NCBI GenBank assembly: GCA_028023455.1
Contig: JAQFVV010000027.1
Span: 7,811,845-7,875,844, forward strand
From: Epiperipatus broadwayi
Lineage: Eukaryota > Onychophora > Udeonychophora > Euonychophora > Peripatidae
Direction: 5' to 3'
DNA: 64,000 nt
The notes beneath the pieces were generated by a model that ran no database searches, was not told the DNA's origin, and worked only from the letters and a program-made list of their open reading frames with translations. Made by a program: the position numbers and the translations under genes. Below, piece after piece: positions 49,877 through 63,705 of this stretch. Within the stretch, counting starts at the first letter, position 1; every line of letters starts with the position of its first letter.

Positions 49877-50000
49877 ACTTTGGCACCAACAATTTTAAAT
49901 AAATACTTTAATAATTACTGCTTATCATTTATTAAAGTAGAGATTATCTCTAGTTTAGATATAAACTTGTGTAAATTGTTAAAAGCTATTGGCAAGCTCA
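49877..50000. repeat. Dispersed repeat, pair with 52918-53040
   Basis: AAATAAATAC, AATCATTTATTAAA-like and GGAGATTAT/AGAGATTAT blocks, then ATATAAACTT, recur in the same order at 52918-53040. It is an unclassified AT-rich interspersed repeat. Confidence 0.45.
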
Positions 50001-50159
50001 TTTTATATATATATATATTTTAACGGTGCAGACCTGAGGGTCTTAACGTATCTGCACTACAAGGGTGTCATCTAGGTATTTGAATCTAGAAAAATTTATA
50101 TAGTAGCCAGATACGCAAGTTAAGATTCAAAAAAAATTTTTTTTATATATTATTCTGAC

Positions 50160-51125
50160 CGTTTGCCCAATGTCACTAATGAAATGGAGCTGCACCAATC
50201 TTTAACATTATTGATATTCAAAAAATATATCCTACCATATCATAATAATAATAACTTAATAATAATATTGTCCTTAAAAAATAACCAATTAATAAAATAA
50301 TAGAACCAAATACCTGAATAATAAAATACTTAATTGCCCTCTCATTTATATTTTTTTATTCCACTAACCAAAAGAGGAATAATACATAATATATTCATCT
50401 CTCCAATTCAAATAAAAATTCATGATCTCATTCTTATTTGAACTATTAACCTAAATAATAACAAAAAATAAAACAATAAATAATATGGAAAATTCATAAG
50501 TGTTTGACACTTAAACTTTTGAAGTTTAAATTATAGTTCACTATAAGCTAAAAAAGCTTTTGAATTCATAATTCAAAAATAATCAAATAAGTTTACAAAA
50601 CTAAAAGCCTTCAAAGCTTTAATTTTCCCAAATAGTATAGTACAATATACATTTAATTTCCAATTAAAAAACCTAATAAACCATAAATAATTCAGATTTC
50701 AATAACAACACATTTAATGGTAACAAATGCAAAAACAACAAAAGATATTCATTATAATAAATAGATTTTATCCTATTTAAATTAAAAAATATCTGACCAT
50801 GCTGTGTATAAGAATATATATATATACAGCACCAAAAAATGAAACAAAAATCAACAAAAAAATACTGAAATAATTTCAAAAAATTAAAGAATTTATAACA
50901 CCAATTTCCCCTTAACAAATTTAGTGAAGGTGGAGCTGCTATATTAATAACAATAAATAAAAATCAAAATAACCTTAAACTAGGAAATAATCTTATTATT
51001 CCCTTAGAAACTATTATTCTTCGAGAATGATAACGTTCATATGAAATTCTTGACAAACAAAATAAACCAGAAGAACAAAGTCCATGTCCAACTATCATCC
51101 AAATAGCCGCATTATCTCTCCATTT
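50160..51125. pseudogene. Nuclear mitochondrial insertion (NUMT): ND2, tRNAs, ND4
   Basis: Read on the minus strand with invertebrate mitochondrial code, 50165-50440 gives ND2-like sequence with LKIGAAPFH. About 50673-51125 gives the C-terminal part of ND4: VGHGLCSSGLFCLS, SYERYHSR, NMAAPPSLNLL, YSYTQHG and EYLLLFLH. Between them are four adjacent tRNA-like anticodon arms on the plus strand: Gln (TTG) near 50518, Met (CAT) near 50568, Trp (TCA) near 50611 and Gly (TCC) near 50659. TGA in Trp positions and truncated genes show that it is a dead nuclear copy. ND2, four tRNAs and ND4 in this order is not the ancestral arthropod order, so either the source mitogenome or the insertion is rearranged. 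Confidence 0.8.
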
Positions 51126-52917
51126 ACATATAACAAACACTGACCTAGCAGAGATTTAAACATTTTTATAAGTTTTAATAGATTTATATTCTCAAAATAT
51201 ATATTAAATATTTAGAATAATAAAATAAAAGAAGCCACTGCCAGTAATTAACACACAAATAGATTTTTATTAACTCACATTTAAAATTGAGGAATAAATT
51301 TATTTTTAGATTTTAACATTAATAATTTTTTTAAATTTAAATTCAAATTACTATTTAAATAGACCGCACAGATGGATATTTAAATTATATTTTACTTTAG
51401 CATGTCGAGCATAGATAGTCTACATAGATTTTTTCCACTTAAAAACTTATCAAAACATTCATTCAATCTCAGACTAAAAGTTCGTACCCAACGTAATGCC
51501 TGCTTCCAGATATATAGTCGCAATCAATGCAATATGAAGATGCTAGCATAAAACCACACCGACAGGATTGTGCATCTGACAGCGTGATATTATTTGAAGG
51601 AAATGATCCGTATCTAGAACAGGAATGTGCATCTGTCTAAGGAATCATGTATATAATTTTTTAAAGAGTGCTACGCATGGGGAAGAGCAGTCTTCTGCCG
51701 ACTTATAATCCCTCCAGAGCTAGAAGGGGTTAATGGCGCAGGAAATACATCTGCGACCATTTCAACGATATGACTGCCTCTTCGGGGTCATGCATTCAGT
51801 TGGGCACGTTGCCCTGTATGCTAAACACGCTTCACATTACATTAATATAAACACCCATATATCCCTCCACAAGCATTGCCCTAACTACGAAACAAATAGC
51901 CTGAAATTAAAATCCCTTAAACTAAACATAAACGAATTTAAACATAGTTATTAATCTTTATCCATGCAGCTATCTACACCCAACTTAAATCAAAATACAT
52001 TTTAATTAAAACATAACACACACACCCAAAAAAAATGAAATGGAAATGATTGCTTAAACATCTACATAAAAAAAAATCAATAATTGAATTTGCATTCTTT
52101 AAGTCAGATAAGAGTTCTTATTTTCAGCTATTAATTACTTGCAATTTTAGGAAAGTTCTTATTAGATAGACACAATAGTTCATATTTTACGGATTTAGCA
52201 GATTTAGAAGTCCATCTTCGTGATCACTTTCGTAGATTTTGTCCTTCTTTGAAATGAAATTGCGACGTGCCATGCATTTGGTCAGGAACTGTCATCAATA
52301 GGCCTCAGCTGGTTGTCCGTAAAATTAAATTTATTGCAGACTTCCACATCGTGAAACTCTGCAATATAGCTAGTTATAACGACATATTCATAGTCAGCTC
52401 TCAGAACAGAATTATAATAATCATTTGGCTTTTATATTTTTCTTAGCCTCTTATCATTAGATCTTGGGATTCAATGAGCAAGACGTCACTAATCCTCTCG
52501 TGTTTCAGTTATGGTCTGTGCTGTCATTTTCGTGCTTGCATTGGTCATTTAATTTCTTTGTACTTTCTTATCTGACCATTTAATTTATTTTAAATGCCTC
52601 AAGGGCTAGTTTGCTTTTGAACAATCATTTAATTAATAAGACAATCATTTCCATTGTCTAAGATTATAGAAATCAACATTATTTCTATTTTTAAAATATC
52701 AATCTTTATATTTTTACTTTTTTTTTTTTTACAACAAAAAATACTTTTTCTTAAAATAGTTTAAGTTTTCCATCTGCTCGACAATATATATATTAAATAA
52801 CTTTTACTTTTCAGTTTTTAAGTTTTTTCTTTTTAATAAATCAATTTTATTTACGATCTTTTTATTTTCATTTTAAAATAATGTGATGGGATATTATATT
52901 CCATTACAATATATATA
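51126..52917. other. Non-coding stretch, part GC-richer
   Basis: 51480-51840 is less AT-rich than its surroundings and looks unique, but no exon is convincing. The 73-codon frame at 51733-51954 has no motif. The rest is AT-rich. Confidence 0.35.
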
Positions 52918-53040
52918 TATTGTCACCAATCACTTCAAATAAATACAGTATTCATTATTATTAATCATTTATTAAACTGGAGATTATTCCTAACCCAAAT
53001 ATAAACTTTAAATTATACACTATACAAATTAATGACCTAA
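52918..53040. repeat. Dispersed repeat, second copy
   Basis: Partner of the repeat at 49877-50000, same orientation, with moderate divergence. Confidence 0.45.
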
Positions 53041-54961
53041 ACATATTATAAGGTTACAAATCAGTCATCAACATGCTAAAGCATGTACAATCAAATTACA
53101 AATCAATACATTTTAATAATCCCATGTCCCTGTTAAGTAAAGAAAAATTGCACATATAGAAAAAGTCATATTACGGATATGATTTTATATTTTCTTCTTC
53201 AATGAGAATTTTTAAGAATAATTTTTATTACAGGCTCATCATGTAAGCAAAGTTGATATTTGCTTGTTTGATGTTCTTTTTTTTAAATCTGTCAATCTGT
53301 TATTCTATTTGAGACAAATACAGATACTCAGATTCACAATAATGTTGTTAATGTACTTTGAACAATCAGCAGAAATTATTCTAAAATCCAAATCAAAAAT
53401 TTAACAAGTCCTTTTCTAGCTGCAGTGAACAGCTAGCACCCCAATGCAAAGAAGACAGCTTCTCACCATTAGAAGCAACAGTTGCATCTTATTATTAATA
53501 TGCATGAAAATACAAAAAGTTATGGAAGATTCCAAAATGTTAAGAAAAATGGATAAGTTATGAATAGACTTGTAAAATTGCTAACAGAAGGAAAAAAATT
53601 ACTGCATGAAACAGATCAAATTTATTATTACAGAAAATAAAAAAACTCATAAATAATACCAATGTTTACATATTAACAATGTGCAATGCGATTTATGCTA
53701 CTATCTAGAAAGAAAAAAATATATAAGGGGCTGCATTGGTATTCAAATCGAACAGAATACATGAATAATTATAGTTTGATAAGTTTTCTTATTTATGAAA
53801 GTGAAGATTGATTAGTTATTTAAAATATTAAATTTGATTTGCCAGCAAAATAACTTCTTTAACAAAAAAAAATTGTGATTTCAATAAATGAAAAATCAAT
53901 TTTCAATTAATGATAGATTATTATTGAAATATTTATTACTGATGAGTTCATGAGTAGAATTTAAATTAAAATTTATTAATGACAGTTAACGATTAAGAAT
54001 AGATATGACCCAGTTGTTAACAAGAAAATCTTATTTTATAAGAAAAATAAAATAGATAAATAACTGTGATGATATATTTATTATTGAATATAAAATTATT
54101 AATCTGTATGGACAGTATGTGTATACATCCTATTTGAATGAGTCATGTAAATGCTATGTTTGTAAGTTTTTGATATCAGGATACTGAAATAAAATTATAA
54201 AAAATTTATATATATTAAGACTATTATATCGTTTTTTGCCACTGTTTTAAACAAGAAGAGACTTCTTTAGGATTAAGTCGTGATAATATATGGTTAATAG
54301 AAGACTCATATTTGTTTAATATATATATTGGTATACATGAGTTCCATGGGGCTAAAAAACTATGCCGAAACCAATCAAGAATGAATATTAAAAAAAATAA
54401 ATTAAATTAAATATATAAAAATAATAATATTGTAGATTATAAAAGCCACTTATTACACAACAGATATTTTTAAAGATAATTCCATCAAAAATGATAACCA
54501 CATTGATTTAAAAAAACAACAACTAATAATTGAATGGTTACTGCTCAGAAAATCATGTAACATTCAAACACCAAATTGGCAAATGGATATTTGATCCCTG
54601 AATCGTTAGCCCTAGTTTTACATGCAGCTACTGTGCTAAATCTATTATGAACATTAATAAATGTTAATTAATTCTTCAATTTTATTTGGCTTTACATCTT
54701 TCACTAAAGTTATTTTTCATAGTTTAATGATGATGATGATATGGCTGCATTAGGATTATATTTAAAATAATTCCTGATATCCTTTACCTGTAGTGTCTCC
54801 TAAAAATGGCATTTTCAAATTAGATGTTTAGGAAATATTGCTCTTTTCTTTAAAATGAAAATGTATTTATGAATTCCATCTAGTAACTTCAATGACAACA
54901 TACTTTTATATAGGAAGGTAAACATATAGGGAAGTTCAGTGTGTGTGGAGTTTACAAATAA
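53041..54961. other. Long non-coding stretch
   Basis: AT-rich DNA in which I see no gene and no repeat family. A short GATGATGAT run lies near 54728. Confidence 0.4.
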
Positions 54962-55111
54962 AATACAAAGGATTTTCACCTTTTCACATAAAAGCTGTAC
55001 TAATTTATATAAGCTCAACAATGATGTGTTGAATATAAGAAAACTCTCACAGCATTGTTGAGTTTATATAAATTAGTACAGCACATAAATAAAAAAAATG
55101 AAAATCCTTTC
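54962..55111. repeat. Foldback repeat with about 55-bp arms
   Basis: Arms around TGTACTAATTTATATAAGCT (left) and its complement (right) pair across a short spacer near 55023-55052. Each arm ends in AAAGGATTTTCA or its complement. It is a small foldback or MITE-like unit with no coding content; the minus-strand frame crossing it is incidental. Confidence 0.7.
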
Positions 55112-56869
55112 TATTTAATTACATATGTACTGGGTGCTTGAGAATAGGTAGATTCATTCTATTCTTGATCCTTTGTTCAATATTTAGAGTGTTCTTAAGT
55201 CATAGCCTGGGAGAGGGTGATTTACTCCCTTTGTTTATATATGAGCTTGATAAATAAATTTCAGAGTTAAATAAAAATACAGAAAATAAAACCCAATTAG
55301 TGTTAACAAATAGTCGACTAATAAAAGATGGCAAGAAAAAATGTTAGCTTTTCAAAAGTTTGGGACCAGAAAATTTGTAACAGAAAGAATGCAGCTAATT
55401 GATCCTAACAATTAAGGAATATTTAAAATAAAGTAAGTTGATGTAGAAGTATTGAAATATGAAATCAATAACAAAGTTACATTGTTAATGTTTATAATTT
55501 TCTGATTATTTCTCCATGGAAATATTAGAGACCATCCCCTAACACTGAGCACTTTAAAGATTGCCTTATCTCCTCCCCTCTTCATCCTTTTTTTTTTTTT
55601 TCTAGATGAGTTTTATTTAACTTCCGCATGCTTCTATCTCTGGTTAGTTTTCTCTAATAGAGGGTTTCCTAAAATAACCATTTATTTTATAAATTAAGAG
55701 AAAGTATAACAAAAAGTCTTCAAGATATGATATAATGTATATGTTTAAATAAAAATAAATATTTCAAAATAAATGTCTCAGAAAATATATTTTAAAATTT
55801 TTAATTATTAGTTTCTAAATGTGACAGTTTTTTTCCCATGTAAATCTAAAATTTTACAAACTGACATTTTTTTTTTAGAATACCTACGCAGCAAATGATC
55901 AATTATCTTGAAATGCTTCTTAAAAACATTAGATTGTTTCATCAGATCTTCTTTGTCATTCAGATCTATTTTTATCATGCTGTAGAAACTTAATTTTCTT
56001 AAATTGGTTTAATAATCCATGAATAACTGCAAGATCCTGATTTGTGGAGCTTTCAAATTTATTTAACTATTATATAGATATGAGCATAAAATACCATTAT
56101 AACAATTTATTTAAAATCTCCCTAAGTTCATCAAACCAGATAGTTATTTCCAGAACCTATATCTTTCTAAATTTTGCTAAATTTAACAACATGGCAATTA
56201 AATTTATCAGTAATTACTATTTTTTATTGTTGTTTTTTGAAAGTATAGTATATATAGAAACCTAAAATTGGAAACAGAACTTATGACAGTAATGATAAGT
56301 ATAAATATAAGGCCTCATGATATAGTTTTTAGCACATCTATTCATCATTACCACAAATTGGACTTCTTGATTTTTTGGCAATTTCAGTTATATAAAATTG
56401 CATTGGATCAATTTACAAATTTTGAAATACAAACAAAAAAGCAAGATATGTATTAACAGTTCCTCCTCAGGATCTAAAGATGAAAAGATCTATACATTAA
56501 GTATAATCAAAAATTCAAGTACATGATTTCTAGGTGCAATGATTTTTAATATTTTATAATATCAATTTAAAAAACCAATAGAATGATTTCTAAGCTCTTT
56601 AAGTCATCACTAATAATAAAATAAATGTTACATAAAAAAAATCAAGAAAAATGTTTTTGTTAAGGATTCTATGGTGTTATTTAACATTTTTAAGTTTTAA
56701 AGATTATTTTACATGATTTCACTATTTATTTAGAAGCCAGTGTTTCAATATGCTGATAATTATGCTTTCCTTCCCAATTCAAGAAGCTATCTATAGAATA
56801 TATTTAATGTTTTGGATACTATATAAAAAGACAATTTTAACAATTAATGGTTAAAAAAAATAAAATCTT

Positions 56870-57300
56870 TAGCAACATTTAGATGGTTATCTGTTTGAAA
56901 GTGTAACCAATTTAGACATCTTACTGGTTTTATAAGTAGAAAGATAAACTTAGATGTTAAGATGGAAAACAGACTTCAATGTGCTGCTACTTTTTCAATA
57001 AATTTTTAGGATATTTCATCACAATGAAATAACTACTGCAACTAATTTAGTCGTATGTAGACTGTTATTTTATTTAATTTATTGTAAGAGGATGAGACTT
57101 GGACACCTTTCAATGTAACATAAAGACATTTGAAAAATTTCATATGCTTCCTAAAATTCTAAAATTACAGTGGCAAGATCACAAAACAATTAATATGTTC
57201 TTCAACTTTTTGGATGAGATACTGTAAGTTCCACTATTGTAAAATATATTTTTGGAATGGAATTGTAAAATAATGAAGACTTTGCAAATAAAATATTTTA
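56870..57300 (+). mobile_element. Fragment of a second LINE family
   Basis: In rough translation ATGAGACTTGGACACCTTTC recalls the (C)ETWTL motif. ATTTGAAAAATTTCATATGC and TGGCAAGATCACAAAAC then recall the FHM..L..IL...WQDH region that follows the RT in a common invertebrate LINE group. Frames are broken. It is the same family as the minus-strand copy at 58540-60345. Confidence 0.45.
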
Positions 57301-57945
57301 AGGTGAATCTGAGTATGATTTTTGTAGGAGAGGCAGATTGTATATGCTATAAAAATTATCTCAAAGACATTATTAAAATATGGAATATTGAATGGTTTCA
57401 TTGGTAAGATATGGAAAAGAATAAACTGGAGAGCTTTGGTGTTAATCTTTTAGAAAGAAGGTTTGCTATAAAAGAAAGACATTACAAAATATCAACAATA
57501 AACCCAAAATATTCTACATATAAATGTATTTGTGGTTCATAAGTTGGTTTGTATAGTCAATAGAAAAATTCATACTATTGTATTAGTATTATTTTTGTTT
57601 TTTCTATCTTTTTTCTTCTTCTTGGAGTTGAAATAACCATAATCATTTGCAAATGACTGCTTTTAATAATATATTTGAAAATATTTCAATAATCACAAAA
57701 GAACAATTTTAATGAAATTTAAATTTTTTCAAAGTTTGTTCCAATTTTTTTAAATAGACCAGGAACTCAGCTATTACACCCACTAGATGATTATAAGTAA
57801 AAGGAAAAAAAAATTTTTTTTAATAATTTAAATATTATAGAATGGATATAAAAATTTGTTATAATTTAGCTGACATAAAAAAATTTTTATAGACAGCTAT
57901 AAAACTATTTAAAAAGTAATATTTTTACAAATAATAGATTAAAAT

Positions 57946-57971
57946 TGTGTGTGTGTGTGTGTGTGTGTGTA
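57946..57971. repeat. (GT)n microsatellite
   Basis: About 13 uninterrupted TG units. Confidence 0.9.
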
Positions 57972-58539
57972 TAAAGCTACAAGCTAACAGTTTCAGCACT
58001 AGAATGAATGAGTATGATCATTCCAATTTAATATATATATATGATGATGATAATAATAATAATTTCAAATTAGTGAACAATATTAATATATTAAAGATAA
58101 ATTTTGCAATGATTATATAAACTAATCTGTGATCCACAAATATCTCCCTATAATATGCTGGTCCATTATTCAGTTAATTTGATATTTTTGATGCTGTCTT
58201 CTAACTTCAGTAGCAAATTCTTTTCTGAAAGTCTTCAACATCTTGTTTTTAGTTCACCACTATATTCTAACCTTTGCCATATTTTTCCAATGAAAACAAA
58301 CAATATTATATTTCCTCCAGCTGTCTTTGAAATCCATCACTCCAATAATAACAATGCAAGCTCACAATACAATATTTTTTTAGGAAGACTTGCTCTGTTC
58401 ATTTATTTCATATGTCCAATCTAATGAAATTATGGTTTTACAATAGTAGATTCTATAGTATCATATCTAAGAAAGTGAAAATTATATCCTGCAAACATAT
58501 TTTTAGAATTTTATAGAGCATCTTTAAATAAAAAAATTT

Positions 58540-60345
58540 CAAATGTCTTTACATTACATTGATATAAGATGTAAGTCTCACTTTAATACAATAAATTAGC
58601 TAAAATAACAGCTCCATATACAGTATAACTAATTTAGTAATAGTAGTGATTTCCCAGTGATAAAAAAATCTTATCTCTTAATGTATTAAATTTAGTCTGA
58701 GTAACACCTCAATTTCCAAAGCTACTTTCCTATTTAAAAAAGTACACAGTAAAGAACTGAAGTTTTTGAACATTAATGACTAATCAAATTCCTTTATATG
58801 TTGCATTCAAAACAACCATTCTGTAAAATGTCTTTTCGATTGTCAAAGATAGTTCAATCACCAGAAGCTTACTGTAAATCTAGAAATATAAAAGTTGTTT
58901 TTGTTTCCAAATTTAAAATTCCACTATCAAACCTATATCACATCTTAATCCCTGAATCAATAAGATTCCAAAGACTGCAATCATAAAAACTGAAAACAAA
59001 TTTTTAATACATTCCACTTAACACCAGTTTTCATATCAAATGCCTGTTTTTCTATCTGTAATAATAATAACAACACTTCCTCTCATTTCATCATGTAGAA
59101 ACATTATAACAGGAATACGTTTCAAACTATGTTATAAATATGTTACAAATAATTGATTCAAATGTCTTGACTAAATCAATAAAATATATAATTCACTCCT
59201 TTGTTCCCAACATTTTCCTTGCACTTGCCCGGGACCCAAAATCATGTATAAAATGTCTGATCTTTTAAAATAAGGGTGGGTGCATTTTTTCAGGGCAAGG
59301 GTTACTTATAACCTTCTCCAAGTATCACAATCCACTACTTATGTATTACAAGCATGGTTTTAAAATGTCTCAATATTTCATTTTTTTCAAGTGGCATGCT
59401 CATACAAGATATACAACTCACATTTTTGCATTCATCATTGTGAAGAAAACTATTTTTCCATTCTGTATTAAAAGGGTATGTCTTTCTTTTCTTTGCAATT
59501 GTTTCAGATTATACCCTCTTTTAAAATATGATAAAATATTAATTTTTAATAATAAATTAATTAAATACCTGTTATAACAAAAAAGTTATTTGCTTTGTGA
59601 CTAATTGAATATATTCAATGCTTCCAGTTGTTTTTGCATTGCACAGTGAACATATTTGTGCCAATAAATTTATAATCAACATACACATCATTATGCATTT
59701 CGAATGAAGGAATGGATGTCATCTGATAAAATCATCATCAAATGCCAATTATACATAAATGCCTTGGCAATTCTCACTTGCAGTCACCATATATAAGCAA
59801 AAAATGTTTTTTATATATAGCAATCTAATTTAGCATACTGTAGCATCATCAATTATAATTATCTTTTTTTTTTCATTTAGGGTGGCAGTCCTCTAGTGAA
59901 CTGAGAACAATGTTTGGTATACCCCTGTTCTAAAACCATATTGGACTGTTTCCGTGCATTTTTGACTGTAAGCAATCTTTTCAACAAAATTCTTTAAAAT
60001 ATCTTTGCTATAGTAAATATCTATGAGGTTCTATGATAATTACTGCAATTTTGCTTAGTCCTTTCATTATTAAAAATTTTAAACAATATAAGCATACTTA
60101 AGATGAATGGCACAACTTCATGGATCCACACCAATATTTTTTAGCTAACTTATCACCACCATATTTTAAAACCTCCAGATTTTTCATTGGGATGTATAGT
60201 TTTTCTATTGTTAAGATTATAAACTGTTTTGACTCTACTAATCTGGATATCTTCATCCAAATCTAAATGAGTAGATACAATAGATAAATTACTAAAGTTG
60301 TCATCTCGATTCTTGTACCAATCCTTCCATATCTTCAAAATATTA
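58540..60345 (-). mobile_element. Decayed second-family LINE, minus strand
   Basis: On the minus strand a 61-codon frame (60153-60338) includes WKDWYKNRDDNFSN and STHLDLDEDIQISR, resembling the segment before LINE RT motif 1. One frame over, LEVLKYGGDKLAK matches the (E)LLKYGGDKL signature of RT domain 1. Near 58560-58620 AGTGAGACTTACATCTTATA with GACATTTGAAATTTTT corresponds to the C-terminal region also seen at 57090-57150. The element is heavily broken, and the middle is not recognisable. Confidence 0.5.
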
Positions 60346-60572
60346 TATTCATCATATAAAGAGCATCAGCTGCTGAAAGGAGTTTGCTGTTAACTGAAAG
60401 AAGACCTTTTGAGTTCTCTTGGAGGCCTGAAAGAGACCAAATAGGGTAAATTCCTAAAGTCCACTCCAAATGTTATTGTCATTGCGGCTGTTATTATTAT
60501 ATCATTATTCATACAGAATACAAACATAGAAGGGATGCCCACCAGCATGAATTAGCCAACATAATGGATTTA

Positions 60573-63500
60573 TTGGCTTTTTACTTCTGAGTTTAAGATC
60601 AAAAAACATCATGGTCTTTCTTCTCTGTTTGATAAGGTAGAATAAATGTGTGTGCGAATAAAAATTTTTTATCTAATAGATACTTACAATCATGCCAGAT
60701 AAAAATAAATCATGGCCCTTATTCCCCGAAAACAGTAAAGGCACCAGCCAAAACTGCAGCTGGGGCCCAAAGGTGGATCTCCTGATTGCTGACCCAGGTT
60801 GCCATTTGATGATGATTTTTTATTTAGGTACTTACAACTGCAGATCACTTGCAAGTGAAAAAAGATTGCAAGAATTGGAAGAAGAACTGTCTCATATTAA
60901 ATGGGACATTATTGGATTTTGTGAAGTTAAAAGAAAAGGTGAAGAGACAATATTTAAAAAGTGAACATGTAAAGGCATAAATATTGGAAATACAAATGGA
61001 ATAGAATTCATTATAAATAAAAAATGGACAATATTGTATATGTAGAGTGACAAGAATACTTATTCAATTTAATAGCAGATATCAAATGCAAATAATTCAA
61101 GTTTATACCACAACAAGTTCTCATAATGATGAAGTAGTAGAGAATTTTTATATCGATGTACAAAAGGCTTTTGGTCAGACTAAGCATCTTAAAATTGTTA
61201 TGGGACACAATAATGCTAGAATTGATAAACGAATGAAAGATGAAAGTGCTGTAAGTAAATTTGGTTATGGTAATAAAAATGAGAGAGAACATAGACTTGT
61301 GGAGTTTGCAGAAAAAACAAACTTTATATTATGAATTCTTTTTTTGAAGAAAAATGTTAAAAGGAAATGGACATGGAAGCATCCAAATGAAGGAACAACA
61401 GAATTAGATTATATTTTGATTAACAGAAAATACATATTTCAAGATTGCAATGTCTTTAATAAATTCAACACAGGAAGTGATCATCAATTAGTAAGATATG
61501 TGTTAATGCAAAGCTAGATAGACAAAAATGATTAAGAAAAACAATATTCACAGTTGATATTCCTAACCTTCAGAAACATTCTAATGAATTTAAATTAGAA
61601 CTTATAAATTGTTTTCAAATATTACCACATGATTCAGATTTGAATAAAATTAATAGGAAAATAACTGATACACTTTTAAAACCTGCAGCAAAGATAGCTG
61701 GTAGAAAAAAAGCAGCTATTGACCAACAAAATTTCTACTGAGGCAAGAGAATTTATAAAGAAAAAAAGAAATATGAAAATATATAAAAATGATACATTAA
61801 GAAGAATTAATATCTTGGAATTTTATAAAATGATGTAAAAAAGAGTTAATAATGATAAGAAAAAGCATAATTGTTAACTAGCAAGGAAAGCTGTAGAAGA
61901 GAATAAAAGTCTCAAGAGTATAATTTGGTATTGGTAGGAAATATATCTGCAATAAAAAAAAAAGATAAAACTATTACTAAAAAGAGAGATGACAACATGA
62001 AATGGGTAGAAGAATTCTATCAAGAATAATGTAGTAAAGAACAAGTACCTCCTACAACTATTATATCTTCTGAATTGCCCAGGATTTTAAATGAAGAAGT
62101 GAGACATGTAATTAAATTTATGAGGGAAAAGCTCAAGTTAATGATGGAATTATAATTGATATATTAAAAGAAGCAGGTGAAGAAATAAATTTTTTTTTTA
62201 GCAAAGTTATATACTGTCAAATGATAAAATATATCTGATAATTGGAAGAATGCAGTATTAATATTAATATTTAAAAAGATGATAAAGATATTAAAAATTA
62301 CAGACCTATCAGTCTTTTACCAGTTTTATACAAAATAAAACAAGATAATCACAACTCGTCTACAGAGAACTTGCAATTTCAATCAACCAAAAGAACAAGC
62401 TGGATTTAAAAATGGTTTTAATACAATAGATCAATCCAAGTATTGAGAGAAGTTATAGAAAGGACCAATGAATATGAGTTGCCATTTGATTCTATAAGCA
62501 TTTCTTTGATGATTAAAGCATCAGATCATCAAGATATAGAACCAGGATATTGTAACATTCTAAAGAATATTTATAAAAATGCAACAGCAACAATTGCATT
62601 ACATAATAATACTAGAAAGGTTAACATTGAGAAGGGTATAAGACAGGATGATTCCATATCTCCAAAACTTTTTACAGCAGTGCTGCAAGAAATATTTTGT
62701 GGATTAAAATGGAAAACTAAAGGAATAAAAGTAAATGGAGATTATTTTAAGTCATTTGGATTTTGTAGAAAATGTAGCAGTTTTTGAAAATAATGCTTCA
62801 GAGCTTCAGAAAATGTTTCAAGAGTTATCAGATAAAAGTAAGAAAGTAGGACTAAAGGTAAATATTAAAAAGACTAAAGCAATGTTCAATGGATTTTCTC
62901 AAAAGATGAAAATAAAGATTGATTATGATGAGTTAAACAAACATTAACAAGTACAAATACCTCTGACAGATTATTACCATAAATGGAAACATAATGGATG
63001 AAATTATCATAGAATTAAACTTGGTTGGAGTAGTTTTGGTAGAAATAACTTAATATTAAAAGAAAATATGTCTGTCTCAAACGATGAAAAGATTGATTAT
63101 GGTGAATTAGCAAAAATTAACAACTACAAATACCTTGGACAGATTATTATTACAAATGGAAACATAATGGATGAAATTGATAGAATTAAACTTGTTTGGA
63201 GTGCTTTTGGTAGAAATAACTTAATATTAAAAAAAATATGTCTGTGTTTTTAAAAAAAAAAAGGTTTTTAATAAATATGTTTAACCAGTTCTTACTTATG
63301 AATTTGAGACTTGGACACTTAATGGCAAAACAATACAGAGATTTCAGATCACTTGAAGAAGTATGGAGAGGTGCATGTTAGGAATAACAAGAGATTGAAA
63401 ATGCAATACATGTGTAAAAAAAGAACAAACAGGTGTTATTGATATTGTTGAAAGAATTAAAAGACTGAAGTGGTGTTAGGCTGGACATATTGCTAGAAGA

Positions 63501-63705
63501 AATGATAATAGATGGATAATTGAAATCTCAAACTGGATTCCAAGAGATTGTAAGACCCAGAAAGAGACATGTGAGAAGGATAGATGAAATAAAGTGTGTA
63601 GGAGTAATGTGGAGAAGTGAGGCTAGAGATTGGAGAAGATGGATTGAACTTGGAGAGACTTCATCCTGCAATAGAATGATAATGGTTGATAATGATAAGG
63701 AATGT
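60573..63705 (+). mobile_element. RTE-type LINE, copy 2, catalytically dead
   Basis: It is collinear with copy 1 from TTGGCTTTTTAC to the GATAATGGTTGATAATGATAA end. The endonuclease start (MPDKNKSWPLFPENS, GTYNCRSLASE) is present but its frame stops near 60964. In the RT an in-frame 33-base deletion near 62464 removes FVDYEK of motif A, and the motif C FADD reads FVEN, so all three catalytic aspartates are gone. A 174-bp tandem duplication (units starting 62916 and 63090) repeats the KYLGQII region. Many stops are present. It is more decayed than copy 1. Confidence 0.82.

Noticed and set aside
59256-59936. Another hAT element (GGGTGGGTGC to ATACCCCTG)
   Set aside because: The two ends do not pair well enough and no convincing 8-bp target duplication was found.
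60153-60338. N-terminal exon of C1GALT1
   Set aside because: No membrane segment is present, and the sequence matches the start of a LINE RT region instead.
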